From Vibrio sp. RE86 (GTDB lineage: Bacteria > Pseudomonadota > Gammaproteobacteria > Enterobacterales > Vibrionaceae), in assembly GCF_013114545.1 (NCBI RefSeq), contig NZ_VTXI01000007.1:62001-126000 (forward strand): a stretch of DNA of 64,000 bases. Reading direction: 5' to 3'. Positions 18,274 through 27,423 of this stretch are shown here, piece after piece. The notes below the pieces were generated by a model, which was given only the letters and a program-made list of their open reading frames with translations, made no database searches and had not been told where the DNA came from. Each line of letters begins with the position of its first letter. Position 1 is the first letter of the stretch. Both the position numbers and the translations under genes were made by a program.

Positions 18274-19253
18274 TTCCAACCCTCCACAAGTTCTCTTGCT
18301 GCAAGCGTGACGTCCTGTTCTTGAATCATGAAATAGTCTTCATTGCGATAGTAAGGCATGACCGTATCCATACCTGTGATGCGTTTAGGTGGCGCTTTCA
18401 GCAAGCACATGGCACTCTCTGCAACTCTCGCGAGCAGCTCTGCACCGACACCACAAGTTCGGCTTGCTTCATGGACAACAAGCAGTCTGCCCGTTTTTTC
18501 TAAAGAGCGAAGTATGGTGTCCATATCAATTGGTTTGATTGATGCAAGGTCTATGACTTCTGCTTCAATGCCTTGGGCGGATAACGTTTGTGCCGCTTGG
18601 AGAGATTCGACTACACACGCTCCCCAAGTGACGAGGGTGATGTCTCGTCCCTTACGTAATGTAAAGCAAGTGTCTAACGGCAGGGCTTCACCATTGTCGA
18701 TGACTTCCGATTTGACAGTGCGATAGATACGTTTGGGTTCAAAAAACATGATTGGGTCGTTGCTGCGGATAGAAGCGAGTAGCAACCCATAAGCGCGTTG
18801 TGGCGATGAGGGGATCACAACCTTAAAACCGGGGATATGAGCAAACAATGCCTCGACACTTTCAGAGTGGTGCTCTGGCGCATGAATGCCGCCACCAAAG
18901 GGTGCTCTGAATACTGCAGGGCAGGTGAGTCGTCCTCTGGTTCTGTTGCGCATTCTGGCGGCGTGACAGATCAAATGCTCCATGGCTGGAAAGACAAAAC
19001 CTTGGAATTGAAATTCCGCGACAGGTCTTAGTCCTTGGCTCGCCATACCCACAGCAACACCGCCAATCAACGCCTCTGCTAGAGGGGAGTCGATAACTCG
19101 TCTTAAACCGTATTTCTCTTTCAGACCGACAGTCGCGCGGAACACACCGCCGTTATCGCCCACATCTTCCCCTAAAACGATCACATTGGGATCGACGTTC
19201 ATCTCATGGTGTAAGGCAAGATTGACCGCCTCAACTAATGTCAGTTCAGCCAT
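18270..19253 (-). CDS. bkdA2: 2-oxoacid dehydrogenase E1 beta subunit (probably branched-chain)
   Basis: A 327-residue transketolase-like E1 beta. Conserved pieces include NLALHHEM, VLGEDVGDNGGVFRAT, the PLAEALIGGVAVGMA segment, and HHSESVEALFAHIPGFKVVIPSSP, which carries the conserved HS(Q/E)S active-site region. With E1 alpha it makes the thiamine-diphosphate decarboxylase that acts on 2-oxoacids and acylates E2. GGAGG precedes the ATG, which overlaps the E1 alpha stop by eight bases. Assignment to branched-chain oxoacids rests on context with the ETF genes. Confidence 0.88.
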   Translation of the reverse strand: MAELTLVEAVNLALHHEMNVDPNVIVLGEDVGDNGGVFRATVGLKEKYGLRRVIDSPLAEALIGGVAVGMASQGLRPVAEFQFQGFVFPAMEHLICHAARMRNRTRGRLTCPAVFRAPFGGGIHAPEHHSESVEALFAHIPGFKVVIPSSPQRAYGLLLASIRSNDPIMFFEPKRIYRTVKSEVIDNGEALPLDTCFTLRKGRDITLVTWGACVVESLQAAQTLSAQGIEAEVIDLASIKPIDMDTILRSLEKTGRLLVVHEASRTCGVGAELLARVAESAMCLLKAPPKRITGMDTVMPYYRNEDYFMIQEQDVTLAARELVEGWK

Positions 19254-20367
19254 GTTTGCCTCCTTGCATGCGCATCGCTTTATTGATCAAATAATCTCGC
19301 TGCGGGTTTAGCTCAGTCGGAGCATGTTCGTAAAGGTAATCAAACGCGGTTTCAGGGGCTTGTGGAGGTAAATTCGTGTAGTGATCGACAGCGGTTTCGA
19401 CATGTTGCTTACACTCTGCGAGCCACGCTTCCTCTTGTTGGTTGTCCCATGAGTTGTGCGAGACGAGGTACTTTTTCAGGCGCAAAATGGGTTCAAATTG
19501 CCAAGCTTGGTTGAGCTCATCATCACTTCTATAACGACTGGCATCATCGGCGGTCGTGTGGTCACTTAATCGATAACTGATTGCTTCAATAAGGGTGGAG
19601 CCCTTACCTTTTCTAGCGCGATCTAAGGCTGCAAGAACGCAATCGTGCATAGCGACCACGTCATTGCCATCAACGGTAACGCCAACAATGCCGGCGCCTT
19701 TTGCTTTATCCGAGAGAAACTCAGCGGCCGATTGAAGTGTACGAGGGACTGAAATGGCCCATTGGTTGTTATTAACCACAAAGACCAACGGAAGGTTCCA
19801 AGCCCCAGCGCAGTTAATACTTTCAAGAAAATCGCCTTTGGATGTTGCGCCATCACCACAAGTTACCAGCGCGGCATGGTGTTGGCTCTCTATTTTTAAG
19901 GCAGACGCCACACCAACAGCGTGAGTGCACTGAGTGGCAATAGGCACACAAAATGGTAGGTCACGACAGTGCTCAGGTGATGCGCTGTTTGAATGCAGAC
20001 CTTGTGATGGGATGGTATGAAAATCACTGCCACGTTCATCACCTCCCCAATATTGGAGGTTCTTCTCCATCGGAATACCACGAACCCACATGGCAGGCAT
20101 ATCGCGATAATAGGGGATGAATACATCTCGCGGGTGCATGGCATGGCCAATCCCGATCCCAAAGGCTTCCGCACCAAGATGAGAGGGATAGGTGCCAAGT
20201 TTGCCAGTTCGTTGTAGAGCAACGGCCTTGTTGTCGTAGGTTCGGGCGAGAACCATATCTTTGTAAAAGCGAGTTAGGGTGTCTAAATCGGCCCAAGCGG
20301 GAAGTTGGTCAACCGACTCTCCTTGATAATCGATAAACCGGAGCATTGGGAGTGTCTGAACATTCAT
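19246..20367 (-). CDS. bkdA1: 2-oxoacid dehydrogenase E1 alpha subunit (probably branched-chain)
   Basis: A 373-residue E1 alpha. The thiamine-diphosphate motif GDG...NN is visible as CGDGATSKGDFLESINCAGAWNLPLVFVVNNNQWAIS, and YRLSDHTTADDASRYR is the family phosphorylation-loop-like region. It is the first gene of the operon; AAGGAG lies before the ATG. The enzyme oxidatively decarboxylates 2-oxoacids from valine, leucine and isoleucine if the branched-chain assignment is right. Nothing resembling the LiuR palindrome was found directly upstream, so its regulation may differ from that of etfBA. Confidence 0.88.
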   Translation of the reverse strand: MNVQTLPMLRFIDYQGESVDQLPAWADLDTLTRFYKDMVLARTYDNKAVALQRTGKLGTYPSHLGAEAFGIGIGHAMHPRDVFIPYYRDMPAMWVRGIPMEKNLQYWGGDERGSDFHTIPSQGLHSNSASPEHCRDLPFCVPIATQCTHAVGVASALKIESQHHAALVTCGDGATSKGDFLESINCAGAWNLPLVFVVNNNQWAISVPRTLQSAAEFLSDKAKGAGIVGVTVDGNDVVAMHDCVLAALDRARKGKGSTLIEAISYRLSDHTTADDASRYRSDDELNQAWQFEPILRLKKYLVSHNSWDNQQEEAWLAECKQHVETAVDHYTNLPPQAPETAFDYLYEHAPTELNPQRDYLINKAMRMQGGKHG

Positions 20368-20780
20368 TACTATCTCCTTGTTGTTACTTAGGTGGATCGC
20401 ACCAAAAGTAACGTCCTATGACTCACTTATCATGTTTCGACAGTGCGCCAAGATAGATACTTAAACTTCATACCTCAGTCTCTAACCGTGAAATAACCTG
20501 CTACATGACACCGTTAATACGTATGTTTTAGCTAAGGATACTCATTTCTTCAGAGAACAATTTCATCGGTTATGAATAGTATTAAGTGTAATCAAAATGT
20601 TAAAAAGTGCATAAGTCGCCCGATTGAGTGGCAGTAAAGCTAAGCTGACACTTTTTGATGAGCTGGTGGATCGTATTGGATTGAAAAATCATCGCCGTTT
20701 AAAACTAGAGGGATCGTCTTTGATTTGAAATGGAACTGAAATAAATGTTTGTGGAGGGAATTTGAACGTTTTCGGGTAAG
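20368..20780. other. Intergenic region with a startless ORF fragment
   Basis: This stretch holds the promoter region of the dehydrogenase operon on the left. From about 20613 to 20728 on the plus strand, some 36 codons stay open after a stop with no ATG, ending ...LTLFDELVDRIGLKNHRRLK and a few further residues before a stop. The composition looks protein-like, so it may be the 3' remnant of a lost gene, but no family is recognised. Confidence 0.3.
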
Positions 20781-20813
20781 AAAAGAAAAACAGCAGACCG
20801 AAGCCTGCTGTTT
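20781..20813 (-). terminator. Intrinsic terminator after the AGCS symporter gene
   Basis: Stem AAACAGCAG / CTGCTGTTT with a GC-containing loop, followed on the minus strand by a T-rich tract. Confidence 0.85.
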
Positions 20814-20840
20814 AATAAGTTAACAGGGGAGGATGTTAAC

Positions 20841-22388
20841 TTAATCTGGTTGCTGAGTGTAGTTCTTCTGCTGCTGAACTTTGTACACTTTACCTGCGTT
20901 GAAACGCTCTAGGTAATCCGCCAAATCACGCTTCACTTCAGGTACAAGGATGTATAGACCTACGATGTTCACAAGCGCCATCGCGAAGATCATTGCATCT
21001 GAGAAGTCGATAACTGGGCCAAGGTTCATCGCTGCACCAATCACAACGAAGACACAGAACTTAACCTTGAAGATGATTTCTGCTGTTTTACTCTCACCGA
21101 ATAGGTAAGTCCAAGCTTTTAGACCGTAGTAAGACCAAGAGATCATCGTAGAGAAAGCGAATAGAACAACGGCGATAGCAAGCACATATGGGAACCAGCT
21201 AATTGCGCTACCGAATGCAGCAGAGGTTAGCTCTACACCAGCAAGACCTGTATCTGTGTCTAGGTAACCAGTAATGATGATAACAAGCGCTGTCATCGTA
21301 CAGATCACGACAGTGTCAATGAAAGGTTCAAGTAGAGAAACAAAACCTTCTGACATTGGCTCTTTGGTTTTTACTGCTGAGTGAGCAATCGCCGCTGAAC
21401 CAACACCCGCTTCGTTCGAGAACGCAGCACGTTTGAAACCTTGGATAAGCACACCAATCACACCACCTGCAACACCTTCGCCTGTAAACGCGCCGTTGAA
21501 GATTGCGGCAAACGCATCATCAATACGGTCATAGTTCATCGCGATGATAACCACAGCTGCACCAACGTAGATTGTTGCCATGAAAGGAACCACTTTTTCG
21601 GTTACTTTCGCGATAGACTTGATACCGCCAATGATCACGATACCAACAATCACAGCTAAGATAAGGCCAAACAACCAGCCTTTGTCTGCGAAGAATGACG
21701 CATCGCCACCGGTCACGCCAACAACTTGCTTGAACGCTTGGTTTGCTTGGAACATGTTACCGCCACCCAGTGCGCCGCCAATCGCGAACACGGAGAACAG
21801 TACCGCAAGCGTGCGACCAAGAGCTGCATTGCCGCGCTGTGCTAGGCCTTTGCTCAAGTAGTACATAGGGCCGCCCGAAACAGAACCATCAGGGTTCGTG
21901 TTACGGTATTTCACACCTAGCGCACACTCAACAAATTTACTCGACATACCAAGTAAACCCGCAAGGATCATCCAGAATGTTGCACCAGCACCACCAATTG
22001 ATACGGCCACAGCCACACCAGCGATGTTACCTAAACCAACAGTGCCAGATAGCGCCGTTGTCAGTGCTTGGAAGTGAGAAACCTCACCATCTTCTTTTGC
22101 TTTAGGATCAGAGAACTTACCTGAAACCAATTGAACCGCGTGCTTAAAGCCACGGAAGTTAATGAAGCCTAGATAGAAAGTAAAGAAGCTAGCTGCAACC
22201 ACTAACCAAAGAACAATCCACGGCACCTGTACGTCTGTAAAAGGGAAAGGAATAGTCGAGAAGATCATTCCTACAAATGGGTTAACGATGGGTGCGACGA
22301 CTTCGTTTATCTTGTCATCCAAACTGGATGCTGCAGTGCTACCTGCAAATAGACTTGCCAAAACGGCCAGCGAAATACGCTTTGTCAT
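20841..22388 (-). CDS. AGCS family sodium:alanine/glycine symporter
   Basis: A 515-residue transporter with about 11 TM helices and family hallmarks: [34 protein letters not shown], and the [19 protein letters not shown] motif. It imports alanine or glycine with Na+. The N-terminus begins with a signal-like stretch ([17 protein letters not shown]), a feature of longer vibrio AGCS proteins. It is monocistronic. In V. cholerae a tandem glycine riboswitch precedes an AGCS symporter gene, but no glycine aptamer was found in the 525 bases upstream here. Confidence 0.9.
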   Translation of the reverse strand: MTKRISLAVLASLFAGSTAASSLDDKINEVVAPIVNPFVGMIFSTIPFPFTDVQVPWIVLWLVVAASFFTFYLGFINFRGFKHAVQLVSGKFSDPKAKEDGEVSHFQALTTALSGTVGLGNIAGVAVAVSIGGAGATFWMILAGLLGMSSKFVECALGVKYRNTNPDGSVSGGPMYYLSKGLAQRGNAALGRTLAVLFSVFAIGGALGGGNMFQANQAFKQVVGVTGGDASFFADKGWLFGLILAVIVGIVIIGGIKSIAKVTEKVVPFMATIYVGAAVVIIAMNYDRIDDAFAAIFNGAFTGEGVAGGVIGVLIQGFKRAAFSNEAGVGSAAIAHSAVKTKEPMSEGFVSLLEPFIDTVVICTMTALVIIITGYLDTDTGLAGVELTSAAFGSAISWFPYVLAIAVVLFAFSTMISWSYYGLKAWTYLFGESKTAEIIFKVKFCVFVVIGAAMNLGPVIDFSDAMIFAMALVNIVGLYILVPEVKRDLADYLERFNAGKVYKVQQQKNYTQQPD

Positions 22389-22914
22389 GCTTTTCCTGCC
22401 TGTAAATAGGTGTTTATATGAATAATATTTATATGATGTTGTGTTTTGTTACATTTGTGTAACTTCTGACTATTATTCATTTTATAAATGAGTAAGCAAA
22501 ATCATTGACCAAAAATATGATCCAGCAAACAATTCTGATTTTTGCTATCTAAGTAGCGATAAATTGAACTTACTTGCTGCTTTTGTTTTTGATGTTGGTT
22601 TTTTGTATGGCTCCAATGCGGTTTGTTTGGTTGTATATATCGTCAATTATTGCCAAATATAAAACTGCTTGATTAGAAAATGTCCAATAGAACACGATGG
22701 AATACGGAATAAAACCAGTGAAACATGATGCATTTGTCGCTCAAGGGAAAGCCAAGCCATGTTCCCAGAAAAATGTAGATGAAAAACGCAGTGTGGCTAA
22801 GTGTTAATCACTCTTCGTGTAGGAAATATCCGAGCTCAAAACACAACGCTAACACAGTGAATTTTCTGTAAATTATCAATCACTTCCATGGATTTATAAC
22901 AAGCGAGGAGTAAG
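22389..22914. other. Intergenic region between AGCS symporter and DUF3332 genes
   Basis: About 525 bases, AT-rich, holding the divergent promoters of both flanking genes. No ORF of note, RNA aptamer, strong hairpin or known repeat was recognised. Confidence 0.5.
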
Positions 22915-22944
22915 ATGCCCGCCATCTCAAATAAGTGGTGGTAA
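22915..22944 (+). CDS. Possible 9-residue leader peptide (MPAISNKWW) ahead of DUF3332 gene
   Basis: A nine-codon ORF ending in two tandem tryptophan codons. It has a strong GAGGAG Shine-Dalgarno four bases upstream, much better than that of the lipoprotein gene, which starts three bases after its stop codon. The layout would suit translational coupling or a ribosome-stalling leader. Expression is not shown by sequence alone. Confidence 0.4.
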   Translation: MPAISNKWW

Positions 22945-22947
22945 ATT

Positions 22948-23487
22948 ATGAAATCAAATGTGTTAAAAGTTGCGATTGTCGCTGGCCTTGGTCTTACGTC
23001 ATTAACAGGTTGTATGGGTCAAATGGCAACAACGGGTATTGTTTCTAAGTTCAACTTAGAAGTGGTAGACAACCGTTACGGTCGTGAAGGTATGTTCTTA
23101 CTGCTTTCTCCTGTTTACGCTATTGCTGGTAGTGCTGACCTTTTCATTATTAACGCAATCGAGTTCTGGACAGGTACGAACCCAATCACAGGTAAGTCAC
23201 CAGCCGTCGTTGATACCCCAACGAAAAACTACATTAAAGTGAACGATAAGCTAGACAGCTCGCTAAAAGACGTTCCACTTTCAAACAATGCGAACATCGA
23301 GAAGGCGACAATGCAGCAGATCGATGAAAACACAATGCAGATGGACATCACTTACATCGATGGTACGCAAAAAGTACTACGCGGTGAGAAAGTAGAAGAC
23401 AGCGTAGCTTTCTACCTAAACGATGAGTACATCACAACAGTATCAAACGATGAACTAACAGATTACGTGGCTTCATCACACGGCTAG
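22948..23487 (+). CDS. DUF3332 family lipoprotein
   Basis: A 179-residue protein with a lipoprotein signal peptide (lipobox LTGC, C22). The central part (VDNRYGREGMFLLLSPVYAIAGSADLFIINAIEFWTG) is the DUF3332 core with a probable membrane-associated hydrophobic segment. Its function is unknown. The gene sits alone except for the nine-codon ORF directly upstream, whose stop is three bases before this ATG; the GTGGTGG that could serve as ribosome site lies within that ORF. The codon use looks highly biased, suggesting strong expression. A good terminator follows. Confidence 0.85.
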   Translation: MKSNVLKVAIVAGLGLTSLTGCMGQMATTGIVSKFNLEVVDNRYGREGMFLLLSPVYAIAGSADLFIINAIEFWTGTNPITGKSPAVVDTPTKNYIKVNDKLDSSLKDVPLSNNANIEKATMQQIDENTMQMDITYIDGTQKVLRGEKVEDSVAFYLNDEYITTVSNDELTDYVASSHG

Positions 23488-23506
23488 TTGAGCTCTTAAT
23501 TCCATC

Positions 23507-23540
23507 AAAGCCCTAGTCTAGTTTTAGATTGGGGCTTTTA
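23507..23540 (+). terminator. Intrinsic terminator after DUF3332 gene
   Basis: A 14-bp stem (23507-23520 with 23525-23538, one G-T pair or so) with loop GTTT, ending in TTTT. Confidence 0.8.
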
Positions 23541-23657
23541 TATATGTGCGTCAGTTAAAGCTCTAATTCGAAAGTTTATCTAATTTTCTATACATATATT
23601 TAACAATAATTCGTAAAACGCTATAGTACTGGATGGGCTTACTATAGGAGTTTACGG

Positions 23658-25658
23658 ATGAAACTCACGATATCAGGGAAGTTACAGCTAAGTTTTCTGT
23701 CGCTTGCAGTACTTTTTATCGTTTCGGCATTTTTCACTTTTCGCAGCGTCAGTACGGTCGAAACCCATACTGCGTCGCTACTTAATCGAGATCTACCCAC
23801 AGTTGATGCGGGGCGATCCATTCAGCAATCCATTCACGCTACGGTCTCTTCACTACGAGCTTATATGTTGCTGGGTGGCGATGAGTCGTCACAACCCGTT
23901 CAGCAAGCAAACTTAGATGCGTCTATTGCTCAAGTTGAAAGTGTGCTTCCTCAACTTGAATCTTTGTTGAGTGAGGAAAACTATCAACAAGTTTTGAGTC
24001 AGTGGGAAAGTGTTCGTCTGTCACTCAATGAGATAGCGGAACTTAGCCATTCCGACGAGAACCTTCCAGCTCACTCTCTTTTCATTAATGAAGCGGCCCC
24101 GATTGCGGAAGTGGCGCTCGATCAACTGCAAGGTTTGATTAATGATGAAGCCAGTAACTCAGAGGGTGGCGAACGTAAACGTCTATTCAGACTGTATGCC
24201 GATAGCTATACCTCGCTTGCCAACGCTTTATCATCGTTACGAGACTTCCTGCTATACGGCAAGCAAGAGCACTTGGAGAAGTATCAAGATCTTCTAAAGG
24301 CTCACGCTAAACCTGTCGCAGAAATTGATTCTAAAGTCGATCTACTATCGAGCAGTGATCAAAGCCTTTGGTCACTGTTTAAAGATATGCAGCAGCTCTA
24401 TTTCCCGTTAGCAGACCAAGTGATTGCATTGCGTCAGTCAAACGATTGGAACATCGCGAATCAGAAAATGGCGAACGAACTTGTCCCGTCAGTCACGCAG
24501 CTTAATGACAGCTTAGAGTCTCTTATTACTCAGCAGCAAGCGCTAGCCGATGCGTCAGGGCAAGGGATCTTTAATTCGGTGTCGAATTTGGTTTCGTTAT
24601 TGATTGCCTCAATCGCTATCGTGGTAGTTGCCTCTATTAGCATTGCGCACTTTATGGGTAAGAACATAGGGCGTCGTGTCGCGACAATTTCTAAACGCGC
24701 AGAATCTATCTCTGATGGTGATGTTTCTCAGCCTCCACTTGCTATCGAAGGTAGTGATGAGTTGGCGAGTTTGACGCGCTCAATCAACAAGATGAATGAT
24801 GAGCTTGCCGCGATCGTTAAAGGTGTCAGTGAGAAAGCGAGTACTGTTGATGCCAGCATGGGCGAGCTTATCAGAGCAAACAACGACACGGCTAGCCAAG
24901 TTGATCAGCAAAAATCGAACATGGAATTGGTTGGCCAACAGGTGAGTGAAGTTAGCCAGTCAGCGAATGGTACCGCGATGCAAGCTGAACAATCGGTGAG
25001 TACTTTAGCGCAGTCTAAAGCTCAGATTGAACAAGGTTCTAAAGCGCTTGATCAAAATAGGCAGACGATCAGTTTGCTCCATGCAACGATTGAGAAAGCG
25101 AGTGAACAAGTCGATGCACTGAGTAAAGAGAGTGAAGCCATTGGCAGAGTGACAGAGGTTATCGAAGGCCTTGCTGAACAAACGAATTTATTAGCCCTGA
25201 ATGCGGCGATTGAGGCGGCGCGTGCTGGCGAGTATGGACGAGGCTTTGCGGTTGTTGCTGATGAAGTGCGTATGCTCGCGACTCGCACGACAGAATCGAC
25301 CACTGAGATCAACAATATCGTTAATGCGATTCAATCTTCAACCAAAGCCGTAGTTAACGAGATTGAAAAGAGCTCCTCGCTAGCGGAAGAAGGTGCGAAC
25401 CATACCGAGAACGCGCATGGAACGTTAAATTCGACGACGGATCAGATTGAGCAGCTTAACCAGCAGATGCAAGATCTTCTTAGCTCGGCGCAGCAACAGT
25501 CTCAGGCAACCGATGAGATTCAAGCATTGATGGGGCAGGTGATTGATTCGGTTGAAGGCGTGGCGGATATCTCCAACTCTTCTGCTGAGATTTCTAGCCA
25601 AGTTCGTGAGCAGGTTGAAGAGCTAAACGGAGAAATGGCTCAGTTTAAAACCTCATAG
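23658..25658 (+). CDS. Methyl-accepting chemotaxis protein
   Basis: A 666-residue transmembrane chemoreceptor: TM1 about 9-28, a helical periplasmic ligand-binding region about 30-305 (long enough for a helical bimodular, HBM-type, domain), TM2 about 311-333, HAMP about 335-388, and a signalling domain whose hairpin tip reads [19 protein letters not shown]. There is no C-terminal pentapeptide for CheR/CheB tethering (ends AQFKTS). It should signal to CheA/CheW at the pole. The ligand is unknown; its position beside the alginate locus makes an alginate-derived or related attractant possible but unproven. GGAG lies before the ATG. Confidence 0.92.
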   Translation: MKLTISGKLQLSFLSLAVLFIVSAFFTFRSVSTVETHTASLLNRDLPTVDAGRSIQQSIHATVSSLRAYMLLGGDESSQPVQQANLDASIAQVESVLPQLESLLSEENYQQVLSQWESVRLSLNEIAELSHSDENLPAHSLFINEAAPIAEVALDQLQGLINDEASNSEGGERKRLFRLYADSYTSLANALSSLRDFLLYGKQEHLEKYQDLLKAHAKPVAEIDSKVDLLSSSDQSLWSLFKDMQQLYFPLADQVIALRQSNDWNIANQKMANELVPSVTQLNDSLESLITQQQALADASGQGIFNSVSNLVSLLIASIAIVVVASISIAHFMGKNIGRRVATISKRAESISDGDVSQPPLAIEGSDELASLTRSINKMNDELAAIVKGVSEKASTVDASMGELIRANNDTASQVDQQKSNMELVGQQVSEVSQSANGTAMQAEQSVSTLAQSKAQIEQGSKALDQNRQTISLLHATIEKASEQVDALSKESEAIGRVTEVIEGLAEQTNLLALNAAIEAARAGEYGRGFAVVADEVRMLATRTTESTTEINNIVNAIQSSTKAVVNEIEKSSSLAEEGANHTENAHGTLNSTTDQIEQLNQQMQDLLSSAQQQSQATDEIQALMGQVIDSVEGVADISNSSAEISSQVREQVEELNGEMAQFKTS

Positions 25659-25683
25659 CGGTGTTTGACTTAAGAACCCGAAG

Positions 25684-25715
25684 AAAAGGGCTGTCGTTTG
25701 ACAGCCCTTATTGAT
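25684..25715. terminator. Bidirectional terminator between the chemoreceptor and PL6 lyase genes
   Basis: Perfect 10-bp stem AAGGGCTGTC / GACAGCCCTT with loop GTTT, between convergent genes. Confidence 0.85.
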
Positions 25716-25731
25716 TTTATTCCGGTTGATA

Positions 25732-27345
25732 TTACTGAACGGTACCTGTTAGCTCATAATCAGGGCCTGCGGTATTGGCCGTAATCACTGAGAGGCGAGA
25801 GACGTCAGCACCAACATCCTGGTATTGAGTGAAAGCCCCGAATTGCTCAAACCGCGGCAGTTTTGCACTGTAGTTGCCGATTTGTTCTGAGTGCGTGACG
25901 GTTCCTAGGTACGTGTCATTGCCATAGCTTGGGCTAACTAGTGGATGGTCAGCTGTCGCACGAACACTGACATACTCAGGCGATTGGGTGTTATCGACGA
26001 TATTATGATCGAACTTAATATCGACGCCAGTGTAGATGGTTTCTACTTCGCTGTTGTCAAATAAGCTCACACGGTGCGTTTGGTTGCCATAGACGATTCC
26101 CCATTCTGTATCGACAAGGGTATTGTTGCGAATGGTGATGTTCTTAGGTGTCCATTGCTTGTTGAGCTCTTTTCCTTTTACAGATTGGTCTAGTGTCTCG
26201 CCGTTTGCTACATCAATAATACCTGTGTTGATAACGATGCCGCCACGGAGATCCGCATTTCCTTCGATCTTACCATCTCGACCGCGCGTGCCAGTGATGT
26301 AGTTATTCTCAATCACGTGGTCTTCATCATAAATACGCATACCGCCCGTTAGCAGTTTTTCGTTCCCCAGAATGACGTTGTCACTAACCGTATTCGCTTT
26401 ACCGTGACGAAGCGAAATCAGCGACGCGCTTTCAAATATGGTGTTGCCAGAGATCTCGTTGCCGCCTGATTTAATCGAGATGAGCTCGCGTTCACCATCC
26501 ATATCAATCATCAGGTTATTGGTGAACTTAGAATTGGACTCCCATTGAGAAGACTTTGAATCACCAATTCGAATCGCTTCCCAACTGTTGCCGTTGTAAC
26601 GGATCGCTTCTTTGATATCGAACTCATTAAATTGGTTCGGCTTTTGATCAAGGAAGATGTTGTTTGCGATAAGGTGATTGTCTGGTGTGTCATCTTTTTG
26701 CACACCAATCAAGGTGCCGCGCTTTTGCTTGCCTTCAAAGCGATTGTTGATCACTTTGCCATCTTTCCCCCATAGCGAAACCCAAAGGTATTTAGGGTAC
26801 TCAGCACGACGTTCATCCGGGAGGTACTCGTAATCATGGTTAAAGTAGTAGAAAGTAGAATTAGACAGAACGTTGCGATCGCCCATCATTCTCACTCCGC
26901 CAAAACGCTCAGCAGGGCCGCCTTCAGTAAAAACTAAGCTGTCTAGGGTAATGTCGTCACCCGTCAGTTTGAGTTGCACTAGGCCTGTTAACCAAACCGC
27001 TCCTGCTTGCTCTGCTTGTATCGTGATGTTGTTTGCACTGACTTCAACAACGCCCAAGTTACTGTACTTACCGCTTGGGAGGGTAATTGTAGCGCCATCT
27101 TGTGCGTTTTCTAACTCGCTCTTTAACGCTTGAACAGTAGCATCGTCGACCACTTCGAGATTCTCGCCTGAAACGGTGCTCAGACGATCTGTGGCTAGTA
27201 GGTAGTCACGAGTAATATCACTTACTTGAACCTCAGTCGCTTGAGTAACAGCAGGCTCTTGGGGTGAAGAAGCCGTTGAACATCCAGAAAAGGCAACAAC
27301 GGATAAAGAAGCAGCGATAACGCTAGATATAAGGGTTTTATTCAT
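25732..27345 (-). CDS. PL6 family alginate lyase, lipoprotein
   Basis: About 537 residues: lipoprotein signal (VVAFSGC, C22) followed by a right-handed parallel beta-helix typical of PL6 (chondroitinase B-like) lyases. The catalytic pair is visible as K292 in ISIKSGGN and R313 in SLRHGKAN, 21 residues apart as in AlyGC and chondroitinase B. The enzyme cleaves alginate by beta-elimination, making 4,5-unsaturated ends. An upstream in-frame GTG at 27378 exists but would disrupt the signal peptide. It lies 78 bases downstream of the first SSS symporter gene on the same strand, probably one operon. The lipid anchor suggests outer membrane or periplasmic placement; endo versus exo mode and M/G preference cannot be read here. 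Confidence 0.9.
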   Translation of the reverse strand: MNKTLISSVIAASLSVVAFSGCSTASSPQEPAVTQATEVQVSDITRDYLLATDRLSTVSGENLEVVDDATVQALKSELENAQDGATITLPSGKYSNLGVVEVSANNITIQAEQAGAVWLTGLVQLKLTGDDITLDSLVFTEGGPAERFGGVRMMGDRNVLSNSTFYYFNHDYEYLPDERRAEYPKYLWVSLWGKDGKVINNRFEGKQKRGTLIGVQKDDTPDNHLIANNIFLDQKPNQFNEFDIKEAIRYNGNSWEAIRIGDSKSSQWESNSKFTNNLMIDMDGERELISIKSGGNEISGNTIFESASLISLRHGKANTVSDNVILGNEKLLTGGMRIYDEDHVIENNYITGTRGRDGKIEGNADLRGGIVINTGIIDVANGETLDQSVKGKELNKQWTPKNITIRNNTLVDTEWGIVYGNQTHRVSLFDNSEVETIYTGVDIKFDHNIVDNTQSPEYVSVRATADHPLVSPSYGNDTYLGTVTHSEQIGNYSAKLPRFEQFGAFTQYQDVGADVSRLSVITANTAGPDYELTGTVQ

Positions 27346-27423
27346 AATGGAGTTCTTATTATTAACAGTGGAAATCACAAATAAAAAAGCGGCTGCGTGA
27401 ACAGCCGCGTAGGGTAGGCGAGG

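Noticed and set aside
22389..22914. Glycine riboswitch expected before an AGCS symporter gene
   Set aside because: No glycine aptamer conserved core was found on the minus strand of this interval.
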